This document shows positions 1 to 7,776 of a stretch of 37,532 nt of DNA, one piece after another (within the stretch, counting starts at the first letter, position 1; the number at the start of each line of letters is the position of its first letter). The translations under genes were made by a program, and so were the position numbers. Location: the NCBI GenBank assembly GCA_011056635.1, contig DSEO01000375.1, forward strand, positions 1 through 37,532, given 5' to 3'. This stretch comes from Bacteroides sp. Its GTDB lineage: Bacteria; Bacteroidota; Bacteroidia; Bacteroidales; GCA-2748055. Under the pieces are notes generated by a model. It was not told where the DNA came from, did no database searches, and worked only from the letters and a program-made list of their open reading frames with translations.

Positions 1-1
1 A

Positions 2-277
2 TTGAGGCGGGAGCCCCAGGTGATCCGGATCCGCCATGCCGGTATCGGGGTGGTGCAGGAGAACTGCATCCGGTGCCATGACCAGATCCTTCACGGATTC
101 AAATATCTTGCAGGGGAAAGCATCCAGCACAGGGAGGCCACCGAGCGCCTCTGCTGGGACTGCCACCGCGAGGTTCCCCACGGCAGGGTCAACAGCCTTA
201 CCAGTACGCCATGGGCACGCGTACCGCTTCCCGAAAGCCCGGTACCCGAATGGCTCAGGTCTTTCACAGGAAAATAA
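2..277 (+). CDS. nrfH: NrfH, cytochrome c nitrite reductase membrane subunit (3' part only)
   Basis: This is the C-terminal end of a small multihaem quinol dehydrogenase. NrfH takes electrons from menaquinol and passes them to NrfA at the outer face of the inner membrane. The visible 91 codons hold two c-type haem sites, CIRCH and CWDCH, separated by about 30 residues, followed by HREVPHGR and a short tail. NrfH proteins normally carry four haem sites after an N-terminal membrane helix, so the first half lies before the window. The first codon read is not a start. The stop lies 14 nt before nrfA, the usual nrfHA order. Assignment rests on the haem spacing and the neighbour. Confidence 0.88.
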   Translation: MRREPQVIRIRHAGIGVVQENCIRCHDQILHGFKYLAGESIQHREATERLCWDCHREVPHGRVNSLTSTPWARVPLPESPVPEWLRSFTGK

Positions 278-291
278 GCGCAATTAATAAT

Positions 292-1794
292 ATGTATCGC
301 ATGACCACAATCAGAGAAAAAGTAGAAAAAAAACCATGGCTCGGATGGCTCCTTTTCGCCGTCACGGTGATCGTGGTTTTCCTGCTGGGCCTGCTTGCCT
401 CCAGCATCATCGAACGGCGCGCAGAAGCCCTTTTTGCTTATACCCCCCGGGTAGAACTGTCGGAATTTGAACCCCGCAACGCCGAGTGGGGCAAAAACTT
501 CCCGCGTGAGTACCAGTCATACCTGCAGACAACTGACACTTCCTTCAGAAGCAAATACAACGGCAGTGCCTGGATCGATATGCTCGAGGTGGACCCGCGC
601 ATGGTGGTGCTGTGGGCGGGTTATTCCTTTTCAAAAGATTACAACCAGGCACGCGGACATGCATACGCCATTGAGGATATTCGGCAGATTCTGCGCACAG
701 GCGGACCGGCAGGTCCCGATGACGGTCCGATGCCCAATACCTGCTGGAGCTGCAAGGGACCGGATGTGCCCAGGGTAATGGCCGAGGTGGGAGTGGCCGA
801 GTTTTACAGCGGAACATGGGCATCCCGGGGTGAGGAAATTGTAAATCCGATCGGATGTGCGGACTGTCATGACCCGGAGACCATGAACCTGCGCATCACG
901 CGTCCTGCATTGATAGAGGCATTTGAACGAATGGGAAAGGATGTCACCAAGGCATCCCACCAGGAGATGCGTTCCCTGGTTTGTGCCCAGTGCCATGTGG
1001 AATATTACTTCAAAGGAGCGGGGAACTACCTCACCCATCCCTGGGATAACGGTTTCAAAGCAGAAGAAATGGAGGCGTATTACGACCAGGCGCAATTCTC
1101 GGACTGGATCCACTCCATGAGCCGCGCTCCGATGCTCAAGGCCCAGCATCCGGGCTATGAGATCTATATGACGGGCATTCATGCTGACAGGGGTGTATCC
1201 TGCGCTGACTGCCATATGCCGTACACAAGTGAGGGAGGGATGAAATTTACCGATCACCACGTGCGGAGTCCGCTGGACAACGTGGCCAACTCCTGCCAGG
1301 TGTGTCACAGGGAAGAGACTGAGAAGCTGATTGCCAATGTTTACCAGCGGCAGGACCAGATCATTGAGAACCGCGACCAGCTCGAAAGGCTACTGGTACG
1401 TGCGCATACCGAGGCACAGAAAGCATGGGAACTGGGTGCCACAGAAGACGAGATGAAAGAAATCCTGACCGCCATCAGGCATGCCCAGTGGCGGTGGGAC
1501 TATGCCGCTGCCTCGCACGGGGCATCCTTCCACTCACCCGTGGAGGTCAGCCGCACCATTGCCACGGCCATAGATATTATCCAGGAAGGAAGGATCAGGC
1601 TGGCCCGCCTGCTGCTGAACAGGGGATTCACAGCAGAGGTGCCGTACCCCGATATCACCACCAAAGCACAGGCCCAGCAATTTATCGGTCTCGACATGGA
1701 TGCCCTCAATGCTGCAAAAGCACTTTTCCTGCAAACCCTTGTGCCTGTATGGGACAGCATTGCAGCGGAGCGGCATGCATCGTGGGACAGATAG
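292..1794 (+). CDS. nrfA: NrfA, ammonia-forming cytochrome c nitrite reductase
   Basis: NrfA is the periplasmic pentahaem enzyme that reduces nitrite to ammonium with six electrons. The product is 500 residues from the ATG at 292; an in-frame ATG at 301 is equally possible. Residues about 14-38 form a hydrophobic segment that is a signal or anchor. Five haem attachment sites are seen: CWSCK at 151-155, then CADCH at 189, CAQCH at 231, CADCH at 304 and CQVCH at 335. The lysine in the first site is the diagnostic active-site haem ligand of NrfA. The gene directly follows nrfH, so they are probably cotranscribed. An in-frame ATG-type extension upstream to 211 would overlap nrfH by 67 nt and is less likely. 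Confidence 0.96.
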   Translation: MYRMTTIREKVEKKPWLGWLLFAVTVIVVFLLGLLASSIIERRAEALFAYTPRVELSEFEPRNAEWGKNFPREYQSYLQTTDTSFRSKYNGSAWIDMLEVDPRMVVLWAGYSFSKDYNQARGHAYAIEDIRQILRTGGPAGPDDGPMPNTCWSCKGPDVPRVMAEVGVAEFYSGTWASRGEEIVNPIGCADCHDPETMNLRITRPALIEAFERMGKDVTKASHQEMRSLVCAQCHVEYYFKGAGNYLTHPWDNGFKAEEMEAYYDQAQFSDWIHSMSRAPMLKAQHPGYEIYMTGIHADRGVSCADCHMPYTSEGGMKFTDHHVRSPLDNVANSCQVCHREETEKLIANVYQRQDQIIENRDQLERLLVRAHTEAQKAWELGATEDEMKEILTAIRHAQWRWDYAAASHGASFHSPVEVSRTIATAIDIIQEGRIRLARLLLNRGFTAEVPYPDITTKAQAQQFIGLDMDALNAAKALFLQTLVPVWDSIAAERHASWDR

Positions 1795-1844
1795 CCGCCG
1801 CTGCAAGACTATCCGCGGACCTGCCTTTCCCGTTGAAACAAGAT

Positions 1845-2834
1845 TCAGCGCGACCGGATTTCCCTGCGCATAAAAGAGAGGTAGGAAAGCGCGAAACAGA
1901 GCAGGGTCAGGGCGATCAGTCCCGTTAACTGCGGCCAGACAAGCAGGAGGCTCTGGCCGGGCGGGAGCGGTCCGGGAATGGTACCGTGCAACTGTTCCAT
2001 GGTCAGCGGACCGATGCTTCTCACAGAAGGCATCAGCAGGGTCGAGGTGATCTCGCTGAACAATTCACCGGGCATGACCTGGACCAGGGCGAATTTCAGT
2101 TTCTGGTACAGATACACTGCACGGGGCGAAGCGAAATCGGATGGCTCGATCCCCTTCAGCACCAGGTTCACGATCAATGGATAGAACACCGTAAAAAACA
2201 ACCAGACCGCAATGCCTGCCAGGGCTGCGGTTGCGGGTTGCCTGAACCTGACCGAAAAGAAAATGGACAGGTTCAGCCAGAATGAGACATAGATGATGCT
2301 CAGTACAGTGTAAATTGTAATGCGCAGGAACTCTTCGGCAGTGGGCGGGATCCCGAGCACGATCAAACCCGTCCCGATCACCAGGAAACTGAGCGTGAAG
2401 AACATGATGCTTACCACGATCAATCCGGCCATAAACTTGGCATTCAGCACATAATCCCTCGGTACGGGCTGCGCCATGATCCGGCTCAGCGTTCCTTTGC
2501 TCTGCTCCGAATTGATGGCATCGAATCCCAGGCTGATACCCAGCAACGGCCCCAGGAAGCTGACGAACACGAAGAAAGAGGGCAGGGTGCCGTCGGACAG
2601 GGTAAACAGGTTCAGGAAAAAGAAATCGTTCTCGGCATCGTTTTTACCGAGCGCTTCCGTAAAATTTGAGAGCGACGTGTACAGCGAACCCAGGCAGGTG
2701 AGGACCACGATACCCAGCAGAATGATGAAGCGCCAGCTCCTGGCATGATCCGCAGCCTCTTTCTGCACCATGACCCAGAAAGGCCGTGTGGAGATTCTGT
2801 CCTTTCCCCGTGTATTTGGATGTGCATTATTCAT
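1845..2834 (-). CDS. ABC-2 type transporter permease
   Basis: This is an integral membrane subunit of an ABC-2 type transporter, about 329 residues with about six hydrophobic segments. It opens with a hydrophilic stretch and the sequence FWVMVQKE typical of these permeases, then a first helix. A large extracytoplasmic loop follows, then a conserved-looking NSEQSKGTLSRI segment of the NosY/ABC-2 kind. The start at 2834 is chosen because a strong GGAGG lies 8 nt upstream, while the alternative ATG at 2840 is only 2 nt from it. The gene overlaps the ATPase stop by 8 nt (ATGAATAA), which suggests translational coupling. The substrate cannot be told from sequence. Confidence 0.87.
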   Translation of the reverse strand: MNNAHPNTRGKDRISTRPFWVMVQKEAADHARSWRFIILLGIVVLTCLGSLYTSLSNFTEALGKNDAENDFFFLNLFTLSDGTLPSFFVFVSFLGPLLGISLGFDAINSEQSKGTLSRIMAQPVPRDYVLNAKFMAGLIVVSIMFFTLSFLVIGTGLIVLGIPPTAEEFLRITIYTVLSIIYVSFWLNLSIFFSVRFRQPATAALAGIAVWLFFTVFYPLIVNLVLKGIEPSDFASPRAVYLYQKLKFALVQVMPGELFSEITSTLLMPSVRSIGPLTMEQLHGTIPGPLPPGQSLLLVWPQLTGLIALTLLCFALSYLSFMRREIRSR

Positions 2835-3591
2835 GGTCATCTCCTCCCTGAAAATACCTGTAATAAATTTCATCCAGCCCGATCTTCCTGGTCATGTGGG
2901 TGTCCGGGAACAATTGTGCAGCCAGGGACCCGATATCACCCTGAGCCAGCAGCCTTCCATCCACAAATATACCCACCCGGTCGCATACCTGCTGCACCTG
3001 GTGCAACTGGTGGGACGAAAAAAGGACCGTGATGCCATCCTCCCTGCTCAGCTTCACAATGAGCTCGAGGAATTCCTTCACCCCTGCCGGATCAATGCCC
3101 AGGGTCGGCTCATCCAGAATGATCACCTCCGGGTGCTTGATCAGCACATCTGCAAGGCCCAGTCTCTGCCGCATGCCCCGGGAGTATTTTCCCGTCTTCT
3201 TATGTTTCACCTCCCTCAGTCCCACATTTTCAAGCAGCCCGCCTGCCCTGCGTGCCGCCTCGTCAGCGTGAATCTCATTCAACCGTGCCGTATAGACCAG
3301 GTTTTCCATGCCGGTCATGTCCTCGTAGAACCCGACATCCTCGGGCAGGTACCCCACTTTTCGTTTCACCTGGATCGGACGGCGGACAGGATCCAGGCCG
3401 CAGACCCTCACGGTCCCCGCATCCGGCTCAGTGAGCCCCATCATCATCAGTATGGTGGTCGATTTTCCTGCGCCGTTGGGGCCCAGCAATCCGAATATTT
3501 CGCCCTTTCCGACGGACATGTCCAGGTGATTTACAACAATATGCGTTCCGTACCTTTTGGTCAGGCCGGACAGCTCGATGATTTTCTCCAT
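2827..3591 (-). CDS. ABC transporter ATP-binding protein
   Basis: This is a complete 254-residue ABC ATPase that powers the adjacent permease. The Walker A motif GPNGAGKST lies at residues 37-45, the signature-like YSRGMRQ at 136-142, Walker B VIILDEP at 156-162, and the switch histidine in SSHQLHQ. At the Q-loop position it reads GYLPED, a variant common in ABC-2 associated ATPases. The short C-terminal extension ends GGDDHE. The gene starts 3 nt after the NEW3 gene stop, with a GGAGG ribosome site inside the end of that gene, and overlaps the permease. The three genes therefore form one operon. Fold and role are certain; substrate is unknown. Confidence 0.95.
   Translation of the reverse strand: MEKIIELSGLTKRYGTHIVVNHLDMSVGKGEIFGLLGPNGAGKSTTILMMMGLTEPDAGTVRVCGLDPVRRPIQVKRKVGYLPEDVGFYEDMTGMENLVYTARLNEIHADEAARRAGGLLENVGLREVKHKKTGKYSRGMRQRLGLADVLIKHPEVIILDEPTLGIDPAGVKEFLELIVKLSREDGITVLFSSHQLHQVQQVCDRVGIFVDGRLLAQGDIGSLAAQLFPDTHMTRKIGLDEIYYRYFQGGDDHE
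2841..2848 (-). promoter_or_regulatory. Shine-Dalgarno site deciding the permease start
   Basis: The minus strand reads GGGAGGAG directly before two in-frame ATG codons. The core GGAGG lies 8 nt from the ATG at 2834 but only 2 nt from the ATG at 2840, so the former is the likely start. The whole operon uses strong sites of this kind: GGAGG at 3598-3602 lies 6 nt before the ATPase ATG, and AGGAGGA lies before the NEW3 gene. Such sites are not general in Bacteroidota. Confidence 0.6.
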
Positions 3592-3594
3592 GGA

Positions 3595-4743
3595 TTACCT
3601 CCTTCCGTATTTCCGGAACAGATAATAAATGAGCCCGATGATGGCGACGATGATCAGGATGCCCAGCCATCCCCAGAGCAGCGGTGTTTTCACAGAGATC
3701 CTGAACGAGGCCTCCGAGGAAGCTTCGGGAGTCCGGGCAGTGATCCGGGTTACATAATCCCCGGGTATGGCCTTGTCTGCGGCCGTAATTGTGGCATATA
3801 CACCGGCGTTTTCTCCTGGTTTTAAATGAGCTACCGTATCGGGGGTGAATTGTACATCCCAGTTACGGGGACTGGCAGCCCTGAATATCACATTTTCCAG
3901 CTCACCCGAACCTGTGTTCTTCAGCAGAAGTTCGATCCTTTTCTCTTTCCCGGCGGTGGTTTTCGCACTCAGCAATCCGTTGGGCGTTGTAAGCTCCATC
4001 TCATAGGAACCGGTGATCACCACCTCCAGGTCCATTTCGGCGGACGTGGCGCTGTTGACAGCCTGCACGGGAATTCTGTAGGTTCCGGCTTCAATGGCAT
4101 GGGGAGGCTTGATCTCCACGGAGATATTCGCAGTCTGGCCCGGTTCAACCTCCACCGCCGTCGCCTGCTTGTAATTGGGCTTGAAGACTACATTCCATCC
4201 ACGGGGGGTACCTGCCCGGAGAGAATACATCTGCTTCACACCGGTCTGGTTCTTCAGTTTTGTGGAGAATGTGAAATTAAAATCGGAATGGCCTTCCATA
4301 TTGGCCTGGTCGGACGTGAATTCGGTTTTGAATGTGCCCTGCTCGGATACGTTGACAACCAGGGTCAGCGCGTCATAGTTGGTTGCGACAAGCCTGAAGG
4401 AATGGTTTCCCTTGTCCACTTTCAGGGGGACATTCACCTGGAATGAAAGTGTCTTTTTCTCGCCCGGCAGCACGGAGATCTGCCTGATGAGATACCCCCC
4501 CGCTTTCAGGGTGGCTTCCCATCCCTCCGGCAATCCGGTCACACGAAGGTCCACATTTCTTACCACACTCCCGTCGTTCCTGACTTCGACGGAATAATCG
4601 ATGGATTCACCGGGCGGCACCGAGATACTGGTGTACGGGGTGTACAGCGTAATGCCGCCGGCTGCCTGAAGAACCGCCCCGGCCGGTAAAAAAACGGACA
4701 GGGCAAGCAGCAGGAACCGGAAAAATTGCGTACGGACAATCAT
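3595..4743 (-). CDS. NEW3-domain protein, membrane anchored
   Basis: The 382-residue product has a signal peptide (residues about 8-28), then repeated Ig-like beta-rich modules, and one C-terminal membrane helix (about 353-376) followed by the basic tail FRKYGRR. The modules carry features of the NEW3 (alpha-galactosidase associated) family: PPGESIDYSVEVRNDG, LPEGWEA, a second unit with TPRGWNV and EPGQTANISVEIKPP, and a third with SPRNWDV and KPGENAGV. The protein should be anchored in the inner membrane and project into the periplasm. The first-gene position before the ABC genes suggests an accessory or ligand-presenting subunit of the transporter; that role is inference. An AGGAGGA site precedes the ATG. 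Confidence 0.85.
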   Translation of the reverse strand: MIVRTQFFRFLLLALSVFLPAGAVLQAAGGITLYTPYTSISVPPGESIDYSVEVRNDGSVVRNVDLRVTGLPEGWEATLKAGGYLIRQISVLPGEKKTLSFQVNVPLKVDKGNHSFRLVATNYDALTLVVNVSEQGTFKTEFTSDQANMEGHSDFNFTFSTKLKNQTGVKQMYSLRAGTPRGWNVVFKPNYKQATAVEVEPGQTANISVEIKPPHAIEAGTYRIPVQAVNSATSAEMDLEVVITGSYEMELTTPNGLLSAKTTAGKEKRIELLLKNTGSGELENVIFRAASPRNWDVQFTPDTVAHLKPGENAGVYATITAADKAIPGDYVTRITARTPEASSEASFRISVKTPLLWGWLGILIIVAIIGLIYYLFRKYGRR

Positions 4744-4788
4744 GAAAAAATCCTCCTATTATTTTTAAATGAAAATTGGTACGGAACG

Positions 4789-4821
4789 CAAAAATAAGAC
4801 TGTCTGAAAATTTGAAATCAA
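4789..4821 (-). promoter_or_regulatory. Candidate promoter of the NEW3-ABC operon
   Basis: On the minus strand TATTTTTG (complement at 4789-4796) matches the Bacteroidota -7 consensus TAnnTTTG exactly. A TTG lies 22 nt upstream (4819-4821), longer than the 18-nt spacing seen at other candidates in this window; at 18 nt only TTT is found. Transcription would start near 4782, giving a leader of about 40 nt to the ATG at 4743. Confidence 0.35.
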
Positions 4822-4933
4822 TTGAATTGTTAAAAAATCTAAAAAATCAGGGTGGGTTTAACATTTCTTTAACAAACAAAACCTGCGCAACCATGTTTCC
4901 GTGATTATTTCACTTTTTTGACACCCATATAAA

Positions 4934-6307
4934 TTGAAACGGCGTTTTTTTGCAGGATCATTCCGGCCAGGTTCCGGGGTCCTGTTTTTGTTGTTATGGC
5001 TCCCGCTGATTGAAACAGCGGGACAGCAATTCTGGGAGCTGACCGGGGAATTTCCCGGGGAGCCCAAAATCGGAATCGCTATTGCAGCGGATTCCATCCT
5101 CTTTGCAGGTCTCACCGACGGGATCATCAGAAGTCCGGACGACGGCGGTTCATTTCAGACCGTTTTGAAGGCATCTGCTGTCCACTCCATGTATGTATCT
5201 GGATCAGGCGTCATCCTTGCGGGTGGCACAGGGAGAATTTACAGCTCTGCTGACCTCGGCAGCAGCTGGGACAGTGTGCCGGTAAGTTCTGCTTATCCGG
5301 TGCTGCAGATCATAGAAAACAAGGAAGGGGCATTATTTGCCATCACCGGCGGATACGATGATACGGGGTATAAGGGCGACGGAGTATTCCATGCTCCGGG
5401 GCCGGGGGGCGACTGGGAGCAAAGGAACGGGGGACTGGGCAGTTACACAGGTTCGGAGAAGATCGCCATTGACAGCAACGGGAGACTCTACCTGGCAGTC
5501 CACGATCATTTTGTTACCGGGAACGGCGGTTTGTTCATTTCGGAAGACAACGGTCTGCACTGGGAGCACGTGGCCATAAACATCGACGGGAAGAACGATG
5601 TGGAGGACCGGATGAAAATCGAATTTACCACCGGATTATCGATCTCCCCAGGCGACTCCGTCTATCTCAGTTTCCAGGGGATTGCCGGTAAGGGCATGGT
5701 AAGGCTGAACCTGAAAAAGCACATCGGCGATGTCAAAGGATCCGGAAACTGGTCCGTCTTCACCCTGATGGAACCTGAGCAATGGTGGCTTGACCGGACC
5801 CTGTACAACATTTTCTTTTCCGGGGATGGTCTGTGGTACAGTTCCACTTCAGGATCACTGCATACCGGGGGCACCTGGTATACCCGGGATGGTAGCAGCG
5901 GGTGGGAACAGGTCACCCAGAACCTCGGATACTATCCGCAGGGTGGCAGGGATCCCCAGTATTACACCGAAGATGCCAAGGGCCGTATATTTATGGTGCA
6001 GTTTATGGGAGAGCGGGTCTTCACACGGACGGCCTACCAGTCTCCGGTGGCACTCCCCCCCGGAACCAGTCCAGCAACCATGACGGTGTACCCGAATCCC
6101 GCGATGAGGGGTCAGTCCGTTTCCCTTGCAGGATCGCGGCCGGAGGCCGGTCCTTTCTTTCTGTTTGACGGAACCGGGAGGAAGGTGGCGGATCTGTCCG
6201 TCTTCGGTGAACCTGTTCAATTTCCGGCACCCGGTGAGCCCGGAATGTATTACCTCCTGACAGCAGGCCGTGAGAAAAACAGCGTCATCAAACTGGTCGT
6301 CCTGTAA
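4934..6307 (+). CDS. Secreted Asp-box (BNR-like) repeat protein with T9SS sorting domain
   Basis: The product is 457 residues. A basic N-terminus and a hydrophobic run (about 15-30) ending near ETAGQQ form a signal peptide. Several Asp-box type turns follow: SPDDGGSF, SADLGSSW, SEDNGLHW and TRDGSSGW, which point to a beta-propeller of the BNR/sortilin kind. The C-terminal 75 residues start YPNPAMRG and end IKLVVL, a type A T9SS sorting domain that sends the protein to the cell surface. No catalytic residues of a sialidase are claimed. The start is TTG at 4934: a TGA lies in frame five codons upstream, and the first in-frame ATG would remove the signal peptide. A gap of 25 nt to the next gene suggests cotranscription. 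Confidence 0.8.
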   Translation: MKRRFFAGSFRPGSGVLFLLLWLPLIETAGQQFWELTGEFPGEPKIGIAIAADSILFAGLTDGIIRSPDDGGSFQTVLKASAVHSMYVSGSGVILAGGTGRIYSSADLGSSWDSVPVSSAYPVLQIIENKEGALFAITGGYDDTGYKGDGVFHAPGPGGDWEQRNGGLGSYTGSEKIAIDSNGRLYLAVHDHFVTGNGGLFISEDNGLHWEHVAINIDGKNDVEDRMKIEFTTGLSISPGDSVYLSFQGIAGKGMVRLNLKKHIGDVKGSGNWSVFTLMEPEQWWLDRTLYNIFFSGDGLWYSSTSGSLHTGGTWYTRDGSSGWEQVTQNLGYYPQGGRDPQYYTEDAKGRIFMVQFMGERVFTRTAYQSPVALPPGTSPATMTVYPNPAMRGQSVSLAGSRPEAGPFFLFDGTGRKVADLSVFGEPVQFPAPGEPGMYYLLTAGREKNSVIKLVVL

Positions 6308-6332
6308 TTTATTTAAAATCTGTATAAATGAA

Positions 6333-7694
6333 ATGAAAGCACAAATATTGTTCACTGCACTTGTCCTCCAATTCTCCGTATCGTTACAGGCCCAGGATCC
6401 GGAAGTCTACCGGCTCAGACTGGATATCCCCTTATTCGACTACCCGCAGAATCTTTCACTTCCCGGTTACTTTCCTTCCATGAACCAGTCCCTCGAATGG
6501 TCCAGGGACTTTTATGAACTGGGTTTCTATGGCATTGATGCACTGGGAAATGCCATATTCAGGCCAGGGAACAATCCCGGTTATCAGTTGAGGAATATCT
6601 CAAACCATGCTTTTAAGTACCTGTCAGGACTGGCATTCTCCCGGTACGCCAGTGAACTGCCAATCCCGCTGGGCGTATGGGCGCATGAGGAATTCCACCG
6701 GACGGTGCTCGGGGAGGCAGGCGTTCCATCAAAAAACGGCAACTGGCTTTTCCACCGGTGGGACGGGACCGTTTACGGGATTCCCGATGAAATGCTGGAA
6801 ATCCTGAAAGCGGATGAACCCGACCGGTTGCTTAATTCATATGTGGCCGGAGTGCAGTATGAGGTCATTCTGAACCGCAGGATTTCCACAGGGGATTTTT
6901 ATCATCACAGAAGCCTGGCGAAGAACGCACTGCTGCTCTACAATGCCTGGTATGTGCACAATTATTTCAGATTCTCAACCAGTGCGGCCTCGGATTCCGT
7001 AAAGATCATCGCCCCGCCCCATGAGGACCCGGACCCGGCGCTGCGGGATTATGCCGGAGCGGACCTGACGGCCTGGGCTGCTGACATGTTCAATCCCGGA
7101 CTGCCCTATACCGAAACCAGGGACCCTTTTCCGAACGGTGAGGGGGTCAACCGAAGGGTCGGTTTCTCCGACCTTTCTTCCGAAGCGCAGGAATACCTGG
7201 TCCGGCAGAAAAGGCTTTCACTGCTGAATTTCCTGAACCCGGCCATTTTATTCGTGAACAGGATCCGCTTGAGTCCCGAATTCTCATTCAATTTGTTCAC
7301 CCAGTATGCCCCCACCCATTTCGGAAATGACATTGCCCTCTTTGTACCGCTGAAGATCATGGATCACAACCTTCTCGTAAATGCCCACAGGTACGGCAAC
7401 AGGTCGGCAGCCGGTTACGGGATCGGACTGGGCGTGTTCGATTTCAGGTTGAGCGAAAGAATGAGCGCGGACATGGAGATGGACCTCTGGAACCAGCCCG
7501 CCTCCTTCTGGCTGAATGAAAAGAAGGCCGGGGGCTCCCTCTCTATCAGGCCACAGTTCATTATCAGCAGAGCAATCTCCGGCTATATCCGGCTGTCCGG
7601 GAAAACGCACGGATGGCAGATGGGAAATCCCTATCTGGAAAAGAATCTTTCCGTTCAGCTGGGGATGAATATAAATGTCGGTATACCTGACTGA
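6333..7694 (+). CDS. Exported protein of unknown function with HExxH motif
   Basis: I do not recognise this 453-residue protein. It has a clear signal peptide ending near SLQAQ. At residues 118-122 it reads HEEFH within a segment VWAHEEFHRTVLGEAG, which fits the HExxH zinc site of metallopeptidases; a third zinc ligand could not be fixed. The C-terminal third has alternating aromatic and polar residues (for example FSFNLFTQYAP, FIISRAISGYIRLSG, LSVQLGMNINVG), which may be outer-membrane beta strands. The ATG at 6333 is chosen because the signal peptide begins there; another ATG at 6328 is out of frame. It lies 25 nt after the Asp-box gene. A surface or periplasmic protease is possible but not shown. 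Confidence 0.75.
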   Translation: MKAQILFTALVLQFSVSLQAQDPEVYRLRLDIPLFDYPQNLSLPGYFPSMNQSLEWSRDFYELGFYGIDALGNAIFRPGNNPGYQLRNISNHAFKYLSGLAFSRYASELPIPLGVWAHEEFHRTVLGEAGVPSKNGNWLFHRWDGTVYGIPDEMLEILKADEPDRLLNSYVAGVQYEVILNRRISTGDFYHHRSLAKNALLLYNAWYVHNYFRFSTSAASDSVKIIAPPHEDPDPALRDYAGADLTAWAADMFNPGLPYTETRDPFPNGEGVNRRVGFSDLSSEAQEYLVRQKRLSLLNFLNPAILFVNRIRLSPEFSFNLFTQYAPTHFGNDIALFVPLKIMDHNLLVNAHRYGNRSAAGYGIGLGVFDFRLSERMSADMEMDLWNQPASFWLNEKKAGGSLSIRPQFIISRAISGYIRLSGKTHGWQMGNPYLEKNLSVQLGMNINVGIPD

Positions 7695-7776
7695 TATATT
7701 CTGACATTCCTTATTTTTACAGGGTAACAGGAATGTGCCGTTGCGGATATGCGCACATCCATTAACGATCCAATGC

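Noticed and set aside
1845-4743. NosF/NosY copper-maturation transporter linked to nitrogen respiration
   Set aside because: The ATPase and permease resemble that class in general form, but NosD, NosL and NosZ are absent and the operon is convergent to nrfHA. The NEW3 subunit points to another system.
4928-4936. TATAAATTG as a -7 promoter element
   Set aside because: It overlaps the TTG start codon, has no TTG partner 18 nt upstream, and would leave the gene without its start.
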